Part shown: positions 1 to 8,669 of the stretch, in pieces | Layout: each line of letters starts with the position of its first letter | How positions within the stretch are numbered: position 1 is the stretch's first letter | From: Flavobacterium humi | GTDB lineage: Bacteria; Bacteroidota; Bacteroidia; Flavobacteriales; Flavobacteriaceae | Direction of reading: 5' to 3' | DNA: 64,000 nt | NCBI RefSeq assembly: GCF_004745595.1 | Contig: NZ_SRLH01000004.1 | Location: 372,001 to 436,000, forward strand | Notes under the pieces: model-generated | Seen by the model: the letters and a program-made list of their open reading frames with translations, nothing else | Databases searched by the model: none | Told to the model about the DNA's origin: nothing | Position numbers and translations under genes: made by a program

Positions 1-1
1 T

Positions 2-694
2 TACGGTGCTTATAATATGGATGTTACTTGTGCGGTAATCAATCCTCCGGCGGTACCAAATCAAACATGCGCAACGGCTTTGGCTGTAAATGTTGACGGT
101 ACTGATACGCTTTCAGATAATTCATACGGGACAATCAACCCTGTTCAGCCATCATGTGATACATTTGGTAGCATCCAGGATGTTTGGTTCTCATTTGTTG
201 CGCCGTCTTCAGGTGCTGTAAATTGTTTGATTACCAATGGTACGATGACTTCTTCAAATTTTGCTGTTTACTCCGGTACTTGTGCAGGATTGACAGAAGT
301 AGGCGGTACTTGTAATTCCAATTTAACAGCTCCAACTACAGAAGCGTTAACAGGTCTTACTGTGGGCAATACCTATTATGTTCAGGTTTGGAGCAACGCT
401 GCCGAGCAAGGAACATTCACATTAAAATTAACAGATACGGCATTGAATAATGAATCATTTGATACGACAGGTTTCATGGTATATCCAAATCCTGTAAAAG
501 ACGTGTTGAACCTTTCTTATACTAAAGGTATTTCAAACGTATCCGTGCATAATTTATTAGGTCAGACTGTAATATCCAAAAATAATATCGGGACACAATC
601 CAAAATTGATATGTCAAATTTAGCATCAGGAACTTATTTGGTTAAAGTAACTGTTGATAATTTGGTTAAAACAATCAAGATTGTAAAAGAATAA
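2..694 (+). CDS. T9SS type A sorting domain protein, 5' end outside window
   Basis: The reading frame is open to the left edge, so the N-terminus is missing. The visible part holds one beta-sandwich module (DVWFSFVAPSSG, then CDNS-like and YVQVWS segments) of the kind often found in extracellular flavobacterial proteins. It ends in a C-terminal sorting domain of about 75 residues (YPNPVKDVLNLSY, LLGQTV, SGTYLVKV, KTIKIVKE). The sorting domain directs export through the type IX secretion system and cell-surface anchoring or release. The module and the sorting domain are closely related to those in the genes at 847 and 4740, which suggests tandem duplication. The ligand or substrate is unknown. 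Confidence 0.9.
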   Translation, partial: YGAYNMDVTCAVINPPAVPNQTCATALAVNVDGTDTLSDNSYGTINPVQPSCDTFGSIQDVWFSFVAPSSGAVNCLITNGTMTSSNFAVYSGTCAGLTEVGGTCNSNLTAPTTEALTGLTVGNTYYVQVWSNAAEQGTFTLKLTDTALNNESFDTTGFMVYPNPVKDVLNLSYTKGISNVSVHNLLGQTVISKNNIGTQSKIDMSNLASGTYLVKVTVDNLVKTIKIVKE

Positions 695-713
695 TACATT
701 TTTACTAAAATTG

Positions 714-747
714 AAAACCCATGGAATCGTATTTCATGGGTTTTTTT
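714..747 (+). terminator. Rho-independent terminator after first T9SS gene
   Basis: AAACCCATGGA and TTCATGGGTTT form a stem followed by a run of seven T, 20 bases after the stop codon. Confidence 0.8.
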
Positions 748-846
748 GTTAATTGATTATTATTTTCAATAATAATTGTGATTTTTATTCAATATTTAAT
801 TTGTTTTTACTTAACTTTAATCTAAACTTATAAAACAAATAAAACT

Positions 847-2742
847 ATGAAAAAAATTACATTTAGATTGATGATGCTTTTCACATTGCTTGTGTCTGGT
901 ATTATGAACGCACAATTTTCACAAGGGTTTGAAACTGGTATTCCGGGGACCTGGACGGTAATCAACGGTGGAGACGCCAATACATTTACAGCAACAACAC
1001 CGGGCACAGGGGCAGCACACACGGGGACCAATGTTGCGAAATTGGTTTACTCGGCCGCGGCACATGACGATTATTTGGTTACACAGCAATTTACCGTTAC
1101 GGCGGGAACCAGTGATCAGATATCATTATGGTACAAACACCGTTCCAATACTTTTCCTGAAGTGTTTAGTGTTTTGTTATCCAATACAGGAACGGCTACA
1201 ACAGATTTTACAACTGTTCTGGCGGCTACGGTAACTCCTACGACAGCCTGGCAACAGGTTACGTACAACCTGACTCCTTATGTGGGTCAAACCGTATATG
1301 TGGCATTCCACTCTACTACAACAGACCAATGGGAACTTTATTTAGACGATATCGTAGTAGATACTGCACCTATTCCATGTACCGGAACTCCAACGGCAGG
1401 AACTGTTAGCCCGGCGTTGCAAAACCTTTGTTCGGGATCTACCCCTGCAAATCTTGTAGCTACAGGATTTAGCTCTGGAGTTACCGGACTGACATTCCAA
1501 TGGGAAGAATCTGACGATAACGGTGGTGCTGATGCCTGGGCGAATGCTGTTGGCGGTAGCGGAGCCACTACATCAACGTATACTCCTCCGGCTTTCGCTG
1601 GAACGACAATTTATTACAGATTGAAGGTTACTTGTACTAATTCTGCAGCATCTTCACAAACTGCTTCAGTAGCGGTATCTCCTCCGGGGAATCCAGCAAC
1701 ACAGGCAACTGCTTTGACAGGTACTCCTTATTCTGATTCTTCTGCTTTGAACTGGACTGTAGGAAATGGAAGCAGAAGAGCTGTTTATATAAGCGATTCA
1801 GCTACGTTTACAGATCCTGTTAACGGAAATGCGGCGGCTTTGGTTGCCAATACAGTATATGCCGGTACGGGACAACAACTTATTTATGACGGAACAGGAA
1901 CAACTGCAACAGTTACGGCATTGAATCCTTCTTCTACTTATTATGTAAAAGTATATGAATATTTACGTTGCGGTGCAGGTCCTTACGACTATTATTTTAA
2001 TGTAACTACAGGTACGAATATTTATACTTTGGCAACTTTGACACCTCCTGCAAATGATACTTGCGCCGGTGCGATTGCTTTAACTCCAGGAGGTGCTTTT
2101 GGAGACCAGGATGTGGCTGGTTCTATTATGGGAGCGACAAAAACGGCCGGGATAACACCTAGCTGCCAGGCGAGTTTTAATGCAGATGTTTGGTATACCG
2201 TAGTGGTTCCTGCATCAGGGACTATAACAATTGAATCTCAGGTTGGGGCATCAAATACTATGACGGATTCGGTTTTAGCTGCCTTTACAGGAGCTTGCGG
2301 AACATTGACACAGATAGGTTGTGATGATGATAGCGGACCTACAGGACCAAATAACCTAATGTCTATCTTGTCTTTAACGGGAAGAACTCCTGGCGAAACA
2401 TTGTACATAGGTCTTTGGAAATATGACACGACTGTTCTGCCATCTGCCGCAACAAGCCAGTTTACGATCTCTGCTTATGATGCTTCGTTAAGCAATCCTA
2501 CATTCGATATGAGCGGTTTTTCTGCGTATCCTAATCCTGTGAAAGACATTTTTAATTTATCTTACTCAAAAGAGATTTCAAGTGTATCCGTTCACAATTT
2601 ATTAGGGCAAACAGTAATGGCCAAAGAGCTTCACGCTGCTCAATCACAATTAGACTTATCCGGTTTGTCAAGTGGTACTTATCTAGTTAAGGTTACTACG
2701 ATTGACAACATGGTTAAAACAATTAAAATTGTAAAAGAATAA
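847..2742 (+). CDS. Secreted T9SS cargo protein, choice-of-anchor J type
   Basis: 631 residues. A signal peptide covers about residues 1-23 (MKKITFRLMM..., cut near NAQF). Residues about 24-175 look like a jelly-roll 'choice-of-anchor J'/cleaved-adhesin domain (FETGIPGTWTV, LYLDDIVV). An Ig-like segment follows at about 180-280 and a fibronectin-like segment at about 285-395. An ANDTC module sits at about 405-550, and the last 75 residues are the T9SS type A sorting domain (YPNPVKDIFNLSY, LVKVTT, IKIVKE). The protein should cross the outer membrane by T9SS. It shares its N-terminal domain and ANDTC module with the gene at 4740. The exact function (adhesin or other surface protein) cannot be read from the sequence. 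Confidence 0.92.
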   Translation: MKKITFRLMMLFTLLVSGIMNAQFSQGFETGIPGTWTVINGGDANTFTATTPGTGAAHTGTNVAKLVYSAAAHDDYLVTQQFTVTAGTSDQISLWYKHRSNTFPEVFSVLLSNTGTATTDFTTVLAATVTPTTAWQQVTYNLTPYVGQTVYVAFHSTTTDQWELYLDDIVVDTAPIPCTGTPTAGTVSPALQNLCSGSTPANLVATGFSSGVTGLTFQWEESDDNGGADAWANAVGGSGATTSTYTPPAFAGTTIYYRLKVTCTNSAASSQTASVAVSPPGNPATQATALTGTPYSDSSALNWTVGNGSRRAVYISDSATFTDPVNGNAAALVANTVYAGTGQQLIYDGTGTTATVTALNPSSTYYVKVYEYLRCGAGPYDYYFNVTTGTNIYTLATLTPPANDTCAGAIALTPGGAFGDQDVAGSIMGATKTAGITPSCQASFNADVWYTVVVPASGTITIESQVGASNTMTDSVLAAFTGACGTLTQIGCDDDSGPTGPNNLMSILSLTGRTPGETLYIGLWKYDTTVLPSAATSQFTISAYDASLSNPTFDMSGFSAYPNPVKDIFNLSYSKEISSVSVHNLLGQTVMAKELHAAQSQLDLSGLSSGTYLVKVTTIDNMVKTIKIVKE

Positions 2743-2762
2743 GTTTCTTTATTTACTATATT

Positions 2763-2793
2763 AAAAGCCATTCATTTACGGATGGCTTTTTTT
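2763..2793 (+). terminator. Rho-independent terminator
   Basis: AAAGCCATTC and GGATGGCTTT pair around a short loop and are followed by a T-run, 20 bases after the stop codon. Confidence 0.8.
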
Positions 2794-2794
2794 A

Positions 2795-2802
2795 TATCTT
2801 TG
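2795..2802 (+). promoter_or_regulatory. Putative -7 box (TATCTTTG)
   Basis: Matches the Bacteroidota -7 consensus TAnnTTTG and lies 20 bases before the start at 2823, immediately after the preceding terminator. A clear -33 TTTG was not found, so this rests on the -7 box and its position. Confidence 0.5.
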
Positions 2803-2822
2803 CAACTCAAAATAAAATAGAT

Positions 2823-4622
2823 ATGAGGAAAATTTACTATTTAGGATTGCTTTTTTCGGTGCTTTCTTTTGGGCAGGCTGATTTGCCTCTGACCGTAAAT
2901 ATTCAAAATCCGCTACCGGTATGCAGCCCTGGTGATTGTGTTAATTTAATGGCAGAGTATAGAGATCTTAAAGAGACAACTTCTTACCAGGTTCAATCTA
3001 TTGGATTCGCCCCAATATATCCTTTTAACGGAGGTACTGTACTGGATGCCTCGAATGATGATGTATGGTCCCCGGTTTTTCAGCTTCCTTTTCCATTTTG
3101 CTTTTACGGGCAAAAATACACGCAGGTTATGGTGGGTTCCAACGGAGTGATAACTTTTAATATTGCGCCTTCAGTTCCCGGTGGTATTCCTGGCGGGGTT
3201 GAAATACCCTTAACTCCATTTAGCCCGGGTTTTTGTAATTGGAATTTTAACCAAAGTTTGCCAAGTGCCGGTTTTCACACAGCCAATGCCATTTACGGAG
3301 TTTATCAGGATACTGATATTAGAAATTCCGGAGCGGGTGGTGGAGCGGTAACTAATCCTTCGATACAAAATGTTAATTATTATATTACCGGAACAGCTCC
3401 CAACAGGATTTTTGTAGCAAATTTCAATCAACTGCCGGCGTATCAATGCGGAGCTTCCCAATTGCAAACAAGCCAGGTCCTTTTATATGAAACGACCAAT
3501 GTTATTGATATCCTTATTAGTAAAAGAACACCATGTGCTAGCTGGCAAGGTGGTGCAGGAGTGGTGGGTATCCAAAATCAAAGCGGAACACTTGCTACCA
3601 TTCCGCCAGGCAGGAATACAGGCGCATGGTCTGCAACGAATGAAGCATGGAGGTTTATCCCAGATGGAAATTCAACGACGACACTTAGCTGGAGCCTGAA
3701 TGGTGTGTCTTTAAATACGAGTGCCAATCCACTTACGGTTTGCCCAACAGAAATGAATACTTACCAAGCTTTTGTGAGTTATGCAGATTGCCAGGGGGAA
3801 CAAACTGTGCTTTATGATGATATCACCGTAAATATAGAGACCGCAATATCCTTGGTCGCAAATCCTTTGGATATTACTGCATGTGCTGTAGGTTCCCAGC
3901 CCGCGACTTTTGATTTGACTCAAAATACAGCTGTAATTTTAAATGGGCAAAACCCGTTAGATTATGAAATTAAATATTATAGTTCACCGTCTCTTACTAC
4001 CTACATTTCCAATGCCGAAGCTACATCGTTTGTAAGTTCCGGTCAAACAATAGGTGTTGAGATTATTGCCGAAGAAACGGGTTGTTCTGTTATAAAAACA
4101 TTTGATTTGATTGTAAATACGATACCGGCTCCTCCAACAGGAAATACGCTTCAATATTTTGTTCCAGGAGAAACCCTTGCGGATATTGAATTGACCGGAG
4201 GTAATATCGTATGGTTTTCTCAGGAAAATGGCGGTATGAGCCTTCCTAATACCACAGCATTGGTGGACGGGACAACCTATTATGCAGCTACAAGTGATTC
4301 GGGTTGCCTGAGCGGAAAGTCCAATCCGGGCAGGCTTGCTGTTTCGGTATACAATGCGCTGAGCAATCCTGGATTTGAAATGTCTGATTTTAGGATTTTC
4401 CCTAATCCTGTAAAGGACATTCTAAATATTTCTTACGCAAATTCTTACGAAAAAGAAATTTCTGCCATAACGGTTGAAAATCTGCTAGGACAGGTCGTAA
4501 TGACTAAAACAATCCATAAGCCAAATACGCAATTGGACTTATCAGCCTTTGAACGAGGGACTTACCTAGTTAAGATCACAGTTGGAAATGCAATTAAAAC
4601 AGTGAAAATCATAAAAGAGTAA
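2823..4622 (+). CDS. Secreted T9SS type A sorting domain protein
   Basis: 599 residues. A signal peptide is present (MRKIYYLGLLFSVLSFGQA). The middle carries a large beta-rich region with cysteines (PVCSPGDCVNL, PFPFCFYGQKY) and Ig-like repeats such as CPTEMNTYQAFVSY. Residues about 525-599 form the T9SS sorting domain (FPNPVKDILNISY, LLGQVV, GTYLVKITV, KTVKIIKE). Its body is unlike the other three genes in this cluster, and only the sorting domain is shared. It is therefore a different cargo protein in the same array. It has its own promoter candidate and terminator. The function is unknown beyond surface export. Confidence 0.9.
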   Translation: MRKIYYLGLLFSVLSFGQADLPLTVNIQNPLPVCSPGDCVNLMAEYRDLKETTSYQVQSIGFAPIYPFNGGTVLDASNDDVWSPVFQLPFPFCFYGQKYTQVMVGSNGVITFNIAPSVPGGIPGGVEIPLTPFSPGFCNWNFNQSLPSAGFHTANAIYGVYQDTDIRNSGAGGGAVTNPSIQNVNYYITGTAPNRIFVANFNQLPAYQCGASQLQTSQVLLYETTNVIDILISKRTPCASWQGGAGVVGIQNQSGTLATIPPGRNTGAWSATNEAWRFIPDGNSTTTLSWSLNGVSLNTSANPLTVCPTEMNTYQAFVSYADCQGEQTVLYDDITVNIETAISLVANPLDITACAVGSQPATFDLTQNTAVILNGQNPLDYEIKYYSSPSLTTYISNAEATSFVSSGQTIGVEIIAEETGCSVIKTFDLIVNTIPAPPTGNTLQYFVPGETLADIELTGGNIVWFSQENGGMSLPNTTALVDGTTYYAATSDSGCLSGKSNPGRLAVSVYNALSNPGFEMSDFRIFPNPVKDILNISYANSYEKEISAITVENLLGQVVMTKTIHKPNTQLDLSAFERGTYLVKITVGNAIKTVKIIKE

Positions 4623-4640
4623 AATTTTAAATATTCAATA

Positions 4641-4673
4641 AAAAAGCCATGGAGTAAACTTCATGGCTTTTTT
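4641..4673 (+). terminator. Rho-independent terminator
   Basis: AAAAGCCATGGAG and CTTCATGGCTTTT form a stem, followed by T residues. Confidence 0.8.
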
Positions 4674-4739
4674 ATGTTAAATAGTTAATGGATTTATCAC
4701 ATATTTCTTTACTTTCGTGAAAATTTATTAAACCCAACT

Positions 4740-6926
4740 ATGAAAAAAATTACTTTAAATTTACTATTCATTTGCACGATGCTTGCTTCAGGTATTGCAA
4801 ATGCACAATTTGCGGAGAGTTTCGATTCAGGGATTCCGGCAACTTGGACAGTCAACAACCAGGACGGAGGTAGCAATACCTGGGTAGCCTACGGTTCCAA
4901 TACGCATTCCGGAGCCGGAAATGTAAGGATTACTTATGAATCTGCTGCTCATGAAGACTATTTGATTTCTCCGAGTTTTTTAGTTACTAACGGTTCTACC
5001 AACAGGGTTTCGTTTTGGGCGGGAATTGACGGGACTTTCTGGACAGAAACATTCCAGGTGAAGCTTTCCACTACCGGAACGGCAGCTGCCGATTTTAATG
5101 TCGTTTTAGGAAGCGAAACAGCTACAACAGCTGCTAGTGCCAATAATTATACACAATACACTTATGATTTGTCTAACTATAACGGGCAAAACGTATATAT
5201 CGCTATTGTGGCTACAGATACGGACAGATTGTACCTGTATGTAGATGATTTTGTAAATGATGCGCCGCCTGTGACTGTGCCTAACTGTGCTACAGGCATT
5301 GTAAGTACTCCACATGCAACTTGCGGGAATTTTAATAATGCCCTTTCCTGGAATGCTGTTACTAGCGCAACAGGATACAAATTGTCAATCGGGACAACTC
5401 CTGGTGGAACAGATGTGCTGAACAACCAGAATGTTGCTCTTGCCACTTCTTATACTTTTGCAGGAACGGCAAACACGGCTTACTACTGGAAAGTGACTCC
5501 ATATAATGGTGTTGGTGATGCTACAGCTTGTACTGAAAATACTTTTACAACCGCTGCAACTCCTTGTTACTGCACACCGGCTCCTTCAAGTGTAGATAAT
5601 ATTGGAATAACGAATGTAACCATTGGAACGATTAATAATACTTCAGGAGATGAAGCAGGCCATTATGGTGATTACAGCGTTCAGACTACCGATGTTCCTC
5701 AAGGATTATCAGTACCGTTTTCGATAACTTACGAGACAGGATATACTTACGAGACAGCTATTTGGGTAGATTGGAATAATGATTCTGATTTTAACGATGC
5801 TGGAGAAGATGTATATACTGGAACATCAACCAATGCCAATCCAACTACATTGTCAGGAACATTTACGGTTCCGGGCACGGCTTCTTTAGGAAACCACAGA
5901 ATGAGAATTGGCGGCCAGGATAACGGTCCTGTTCTTGCGTGTTACACAGGTACTTACGGTACTTTTGAAGATTATACTGTAAATGTTATTGCTGCATCTT
6001 GCGTTCCTCCGGTTGGATCGGCTTCTGTTTCTCCGGATTGTGGCAATAATCAATTTTTCATTGCTATAAATGTTGCTTCTTTAGGAAGCGGTACACCAAC
6101 AATAACAGATGGTACAACGACTATTCCGGTACCGGCAACAGGAGATTACCAAATGGGTCCTTATGCTTCAGGAAGCAATGCTTCTTTGACACTTAACCAC
6201 GGTTCTTCAGCTATTTGCAATGTTAATTTAGGTTCTTTCGCTTATACTTGTCCTCCGGCAAATGATGATTGCGCTACTGCGATTGTTTTAACGCCAGGTG
6301 GTAATTTTGCTGCTCATTCAGTAGTGGCAACAAATGTAGGAGCTACTGCTTCTGCAGGAGAAACAGCGCCAGGTTGTGCTTCTTATTCAGGTGGAGATGT
6401 TTGGTATTCAGTAGTGGTTCCTGCTTCTGGATCTTTAACATTTGAAAATAACACGGAAACAGGTGGAATTACAGATTCTGCTGCTGCTGTGTACAGTGGA
6501 ACATGTGGGGCATTGGTATTAGTTGATTGCGATGATTCAAGCAGCTCTGATCCTGATGACCATCCAATGATGGAAGTAACTGGAAGAACTCCGGGAGAAG
6601 TATTGTACTACAGAGTTTGGGAATATGGAAACAATGCATTCGGACAGGTGAGAGTATCTGCTTATGATGCATCCTTAGGGACGGCTTCATTTGATATGAA
6701 CGGCTTCTCTGCGTATCCTAACCCTGTAAAAGATGTCCTGAACTTATCTTACACAAAAGAGATTTCAAATGTATCAGTACATAATTTATTAGGCCAGCAA
6801 ATCATGTCTAAACCAGTCAATGCGACACAATCAAGAATTGATTTGTCTGCTTTATCAAGCGGTACTTATTTGGTTAAAGTTACTGTTGATAATTTAGTGC
6901 AAACCATTAAAATTGTAAAGCAATAA
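4740..6926 (+). CDS. Secreted T9SS protein with anchor-J, FnIII and GEVED modules
   Basis: 728 residues. A signal peptide is present (MKKITLNLLFICTMLASGIANAQF). Residues about 25-175 form a choice-of-anchor J/cleaved-adhesin domain. A fibronectin type III-like stretch with CPTEN-like spacing follows at about 180-275. Residues about 278-420 are a GEVED domain (WVDWNNDSDFNDAGEDVY, LGNHRMRIG, GTFEDYTV). An ANDDC module lies at about 505-645 and the T9SS type A sorting domain at about 650-728. The first domain and the ANDDC module match those of the gene at 847, so the two are mosaic relatives. Likely an exported surface adhesin or matrix protein; its partner is unknown. Confidence 0.92.
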   Translation: MKKITLNLLFICTMLASGIANAQFAESFDSGIPATWTVNNQDGGSNTWVAYGSNTHSGAGNVRITYESAAHEDYLISPSFLVTNGSTNRVSFWAGIDGTFWTETFQVKLSTTGTAAADFNVVLGSETATTAASANNYTQYTYDLSNYNGQNVYIAIVATDTDRLYLYVDDFVNDAPPVTVPNCATGIVSTPHATCGNFNNALSWNAVTSATGYKLSIGTTPGGTDVLNNQNVALATSYTFAGTANTAYYWKVTPYNGVGDATACTENTFTTAATPCYCTPAPSSVDNIGITNVTIGTINNTSGDEAGHYGDYSVQTTDVPQGLSVPFSITYETGYTYETAIWVDWNNDSDFNDAGEDVYTGTSTNANPTTLSGTFTVPGTASLGNHRMRIGGQDNGPVLACYTGTYGTFEDYTVNVIAASCVPPVGSASVSPDCGNNQFFIAINVASLGSGTPTITDGTTTIPVPATGDYQMGPYASGSNASLTLNHGSSAICNVNLGSFAYTCPPANDDCATAIVLTPGGNFAAHSVVATNVGATASAGETAPGCASYSGGDVWYSVVVPASGSLTFENNTETGGITDSAAAVYSGTCGALVLVDCDDSSSSDPDDHPMMEVTGRTPGEVLYYRVWEYGNNAFGQVRVSAYDASLGTASFDMNGFSAYPNPVKDVLNLSYTKEISNVSVHNLLGQQIMSKPVNATQSRIDLSALSSGTYLVKVTVDNLVQTIKIVKQ

Positions 6927-6950
6927 TTGAATGAATTGCAATACTATTAA

Positions 6951-6980
6951 AAAAGTCACCTCTCGGGGTGGCTTTTTTTT
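6951..6980 (+). terminator. Rho-independent terminator
   Basis: AGTCACC and GGTGGCT pair (one G-T pair) around TCTCGG or similar, followed by eight T. Confidence 0.75.
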
Positions 6981-6990
6981 GTTAAAAATG

Positions 6991-6998
6991 TACCTTTG
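6991..6998 (+). promoter_or_regulatory. Putative -7 box (TACCTTTG)
   Basis: Full match to TAnnTTTG, 15 bases before the ATG at 7014. It would drive the glycosyltransferase-coaE pair. No good -33 element was seen at the usual distance. Confidence 0.5.
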
Positions 6999-7013
6999 TC
7001 AAAATTTTTGTGA

Positions 7014-8012
7014 ATGAAATTTTCGTTTATTATTCCCGTTTATAATCGTCCTGATGAAATTGAGGAGCTTTTAGAAAGTTTGACCAAACAAACCTATAAA
7101 CAGCCGTTCGAAATTATTATTGTCGAAGATGGTTCGACAATTCCATGCGAGCATATAGTTGAGAAATACCAACAAAAACTAACCATTACCTATTACCTGA
7201 AATACAATTCCGGCCCGGGAGATTCCCGTAATTTCGGGATGACGCAATCGAAAGGGGATTATTTTATCATATTGGATTCCGATTGTATCATTCCTGAAGA
7301 TTATCTAACGGAAGTTTCCAAAAGCCTGACCCAGAAATATGTAGATTGCTACGGAGGGCCAGATGCCATGTTGCCTAGTTTTTCGCCGGTACAGAAAGCC
7401 ATCAATTTTGCGATGACTTCGTTTATGACAACAGGAGGAGTGAGGGGAGCTTCGGAAAAAATTGGGAAATTCCAGCCCAGGAGTTTCAACATGGGGATTT
7501 CTAAAAAAGCATTCGAAGCCTCCAAAGGTTTTTCAAATATCCACCCCGGAGAAGATCCAGATCTCAGCATACGGCTTTGGAAATTAGGTTTTGAGACCAA
7601 ATTGATCCCTTCCGCATTTGTATACCATAAAAGAAGGATCGATTGGGAAAAATTCTACATCCAGGTGAATAAATTTGGAAAAGCGAGGCCAATTTTAAAC
7701 CATTGGTACCCGGAATATGCAAAACCGGCTTTCTTTTTGCCGTCGTTGTTTGTCCTTGGGTTTATCACCGGAGTTATCTCGGAAGTGTTTAATTTCGACT
7801 GGATCTTAAAAATATATTTTGCTTATACGGTATTGATATTCCTGGTTTCCTCATTTCAGAATAAGAACATTTATGTCGGATACCTTTCTATAATTGCTGT
7901 GTGGAGACAATTCTTCGGCTACGGTTTAGGGTTTATCCAGTCTTTTTTTAAGATCAACATCCTGAAGAAGAAACCACAGGAAGCTTTCCCGGAACTTTTT
8001 TTCAAGTTATAA
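7014..8012 (+). CDS. Family 2 glycosyltransferase, membrane-associated
   Basis: 332 residues. The N-terminal GT-A fold begins FSFIIPVYNRPDEI and has the metal-binding D88-S-D90 (ILDSDCIIP). A later GEDPDLSIRLWKLGF segment is the usual acceptor-side acidic motif. Two hydrophobic helices at about residues 240-285 suggest membrane attachment. It probably transfers an activated sugar in cell-envelope glycan or glycolipid synthesis; donor and acceptor are not known. It has its own -7 box and lies one base upstream of coaE, so the two are likely co-transcribed. Confidence 0.88.
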   Translation: MKFSFIIPVYNRPDEIEELLESLTKQTYKQPFEIIIVEDGSTIPCEHIVEKYQQKLTITYYLKYNSGPGDSRNFGMTQSKGDYFIILDSDCIIPEDYLTEVSKSLTQKYVDCYGGPDAMLPSFSPVQKAINFAMTSFMTTGGVRGASEKIGKFQPRSFNMGISKKAFEASKGFSNIHPGEDPDLSIRLWKLGFETKLIPSAFVYHKRRIDWEKFYIQVNKFGKARPILNHWYPEYAKPAFFLPSLFVLGFITGVISEVFNFDWILKIYFAYTVLIFLVSSFQNKNIYVGYLSIIAVWRQFFGYGLGFIQSFFKINILKKKPQEAFPELFFKL

Positions 8013-8013
8013 T

Positions 8014-8601
8014 ATGACAAAAGTAATAGGGCTTACAGGAGGAATCGGAAGTGGTAAAACTACTGTTGCAAAGCTTTTTATGTCTGAAGGCATACCGGTA
8101 TATATTGCCGATGATCAAGCCAAAAAAATAATGGAATTTCCCGAAACTGTCCGGAAAGTCGCTAGCGTTTTTGGGGAAGAAGTCCTAAAAAATGACCGGA
8201 TTAATACGAAAGCCTTGTCATCTGTCGTTTTTAATAATCCAGACAAGCTCAAGGCCCTGAATGCAATTGTACATCCTTTGGTCCGGCAGCATTTTGACCA
8301 ATGGGTTGCCGAAAATAAGTCGTTTCCGTTCGTAATTAAAGAAGCGGCCATCCTTTTTGAGTCGGGGAGTTATAAATTTTGTAATAAAATTATTACAGTT
8401 ACAGCTTCTGAGCAAACAAGAATCAGGCGGGTGATAGAAAGAGATCATGTGACAGAACAAGAAGTTTTGGACAGAATTAAAAATCAGTGGCCTGATAGTG
8501 AGAAAATTGCCAAAAGCGATTATGTTATAAACAATGAAAATTTAGAAGAGACTAAAATTCAATTTCAAGAAATTCTTAAAAAATTAAAAAATCTTCACTA
8601 A
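8014..8601 (+). CDS. coaE: Dephospho-CoA kinase
   Basis: 195 residues, normal family length. CoaE phosphorylates the 3'-hydroxyl of dephospho-CoA with ATP, the last step of coenzyme A synthesis in the cytoplasm. The P-loop GLTGGIGSGKTT is at residues 7-17. The CoA-domain signatures ADDQAKKIME, VHPLVRQHF and KEAAILFESG follow. The start is one base after the glycosyltransferase stop codon. Confidence 0.95.
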   Translation: MTKVIGLTGGIGSGKTTVAKLFMSEGIPVYIADDQAKKIMEFPETVRKVASVFGEEVLKNDRINTKALSSVVFNNPDKLKALNAIVHPLVRQHFDQWVAENKSFPFVIKEAAILFESGSYKFCNKIITVTASEQTRIRRVIERDHVTEQEVLDRIKNQWPDSEKIAKSDYVINNENLEETKIQFQEILKKLKNLH

Positions 8602-8656
8602 ATTTATCAATTGTTAATCTTTGGTTAATCTTTTTAAGTTGTAAATGTTAAAAAGC

Positions 8657-8664
8657 TAATTTTG
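8657..8664 (+). promoter_or_regulatory. Putative -7 box (TAATTTTG) just upstream of sensor kinase
   Basis: Full match to TAnnTTTG ending six bases before the ATG at 8670. If used, the transcript would be leaderless or almost so. The match could also be chance in this A/T-rich gap. Confidence 0.35.
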
Positions 8665-8669
8665 CTTCA

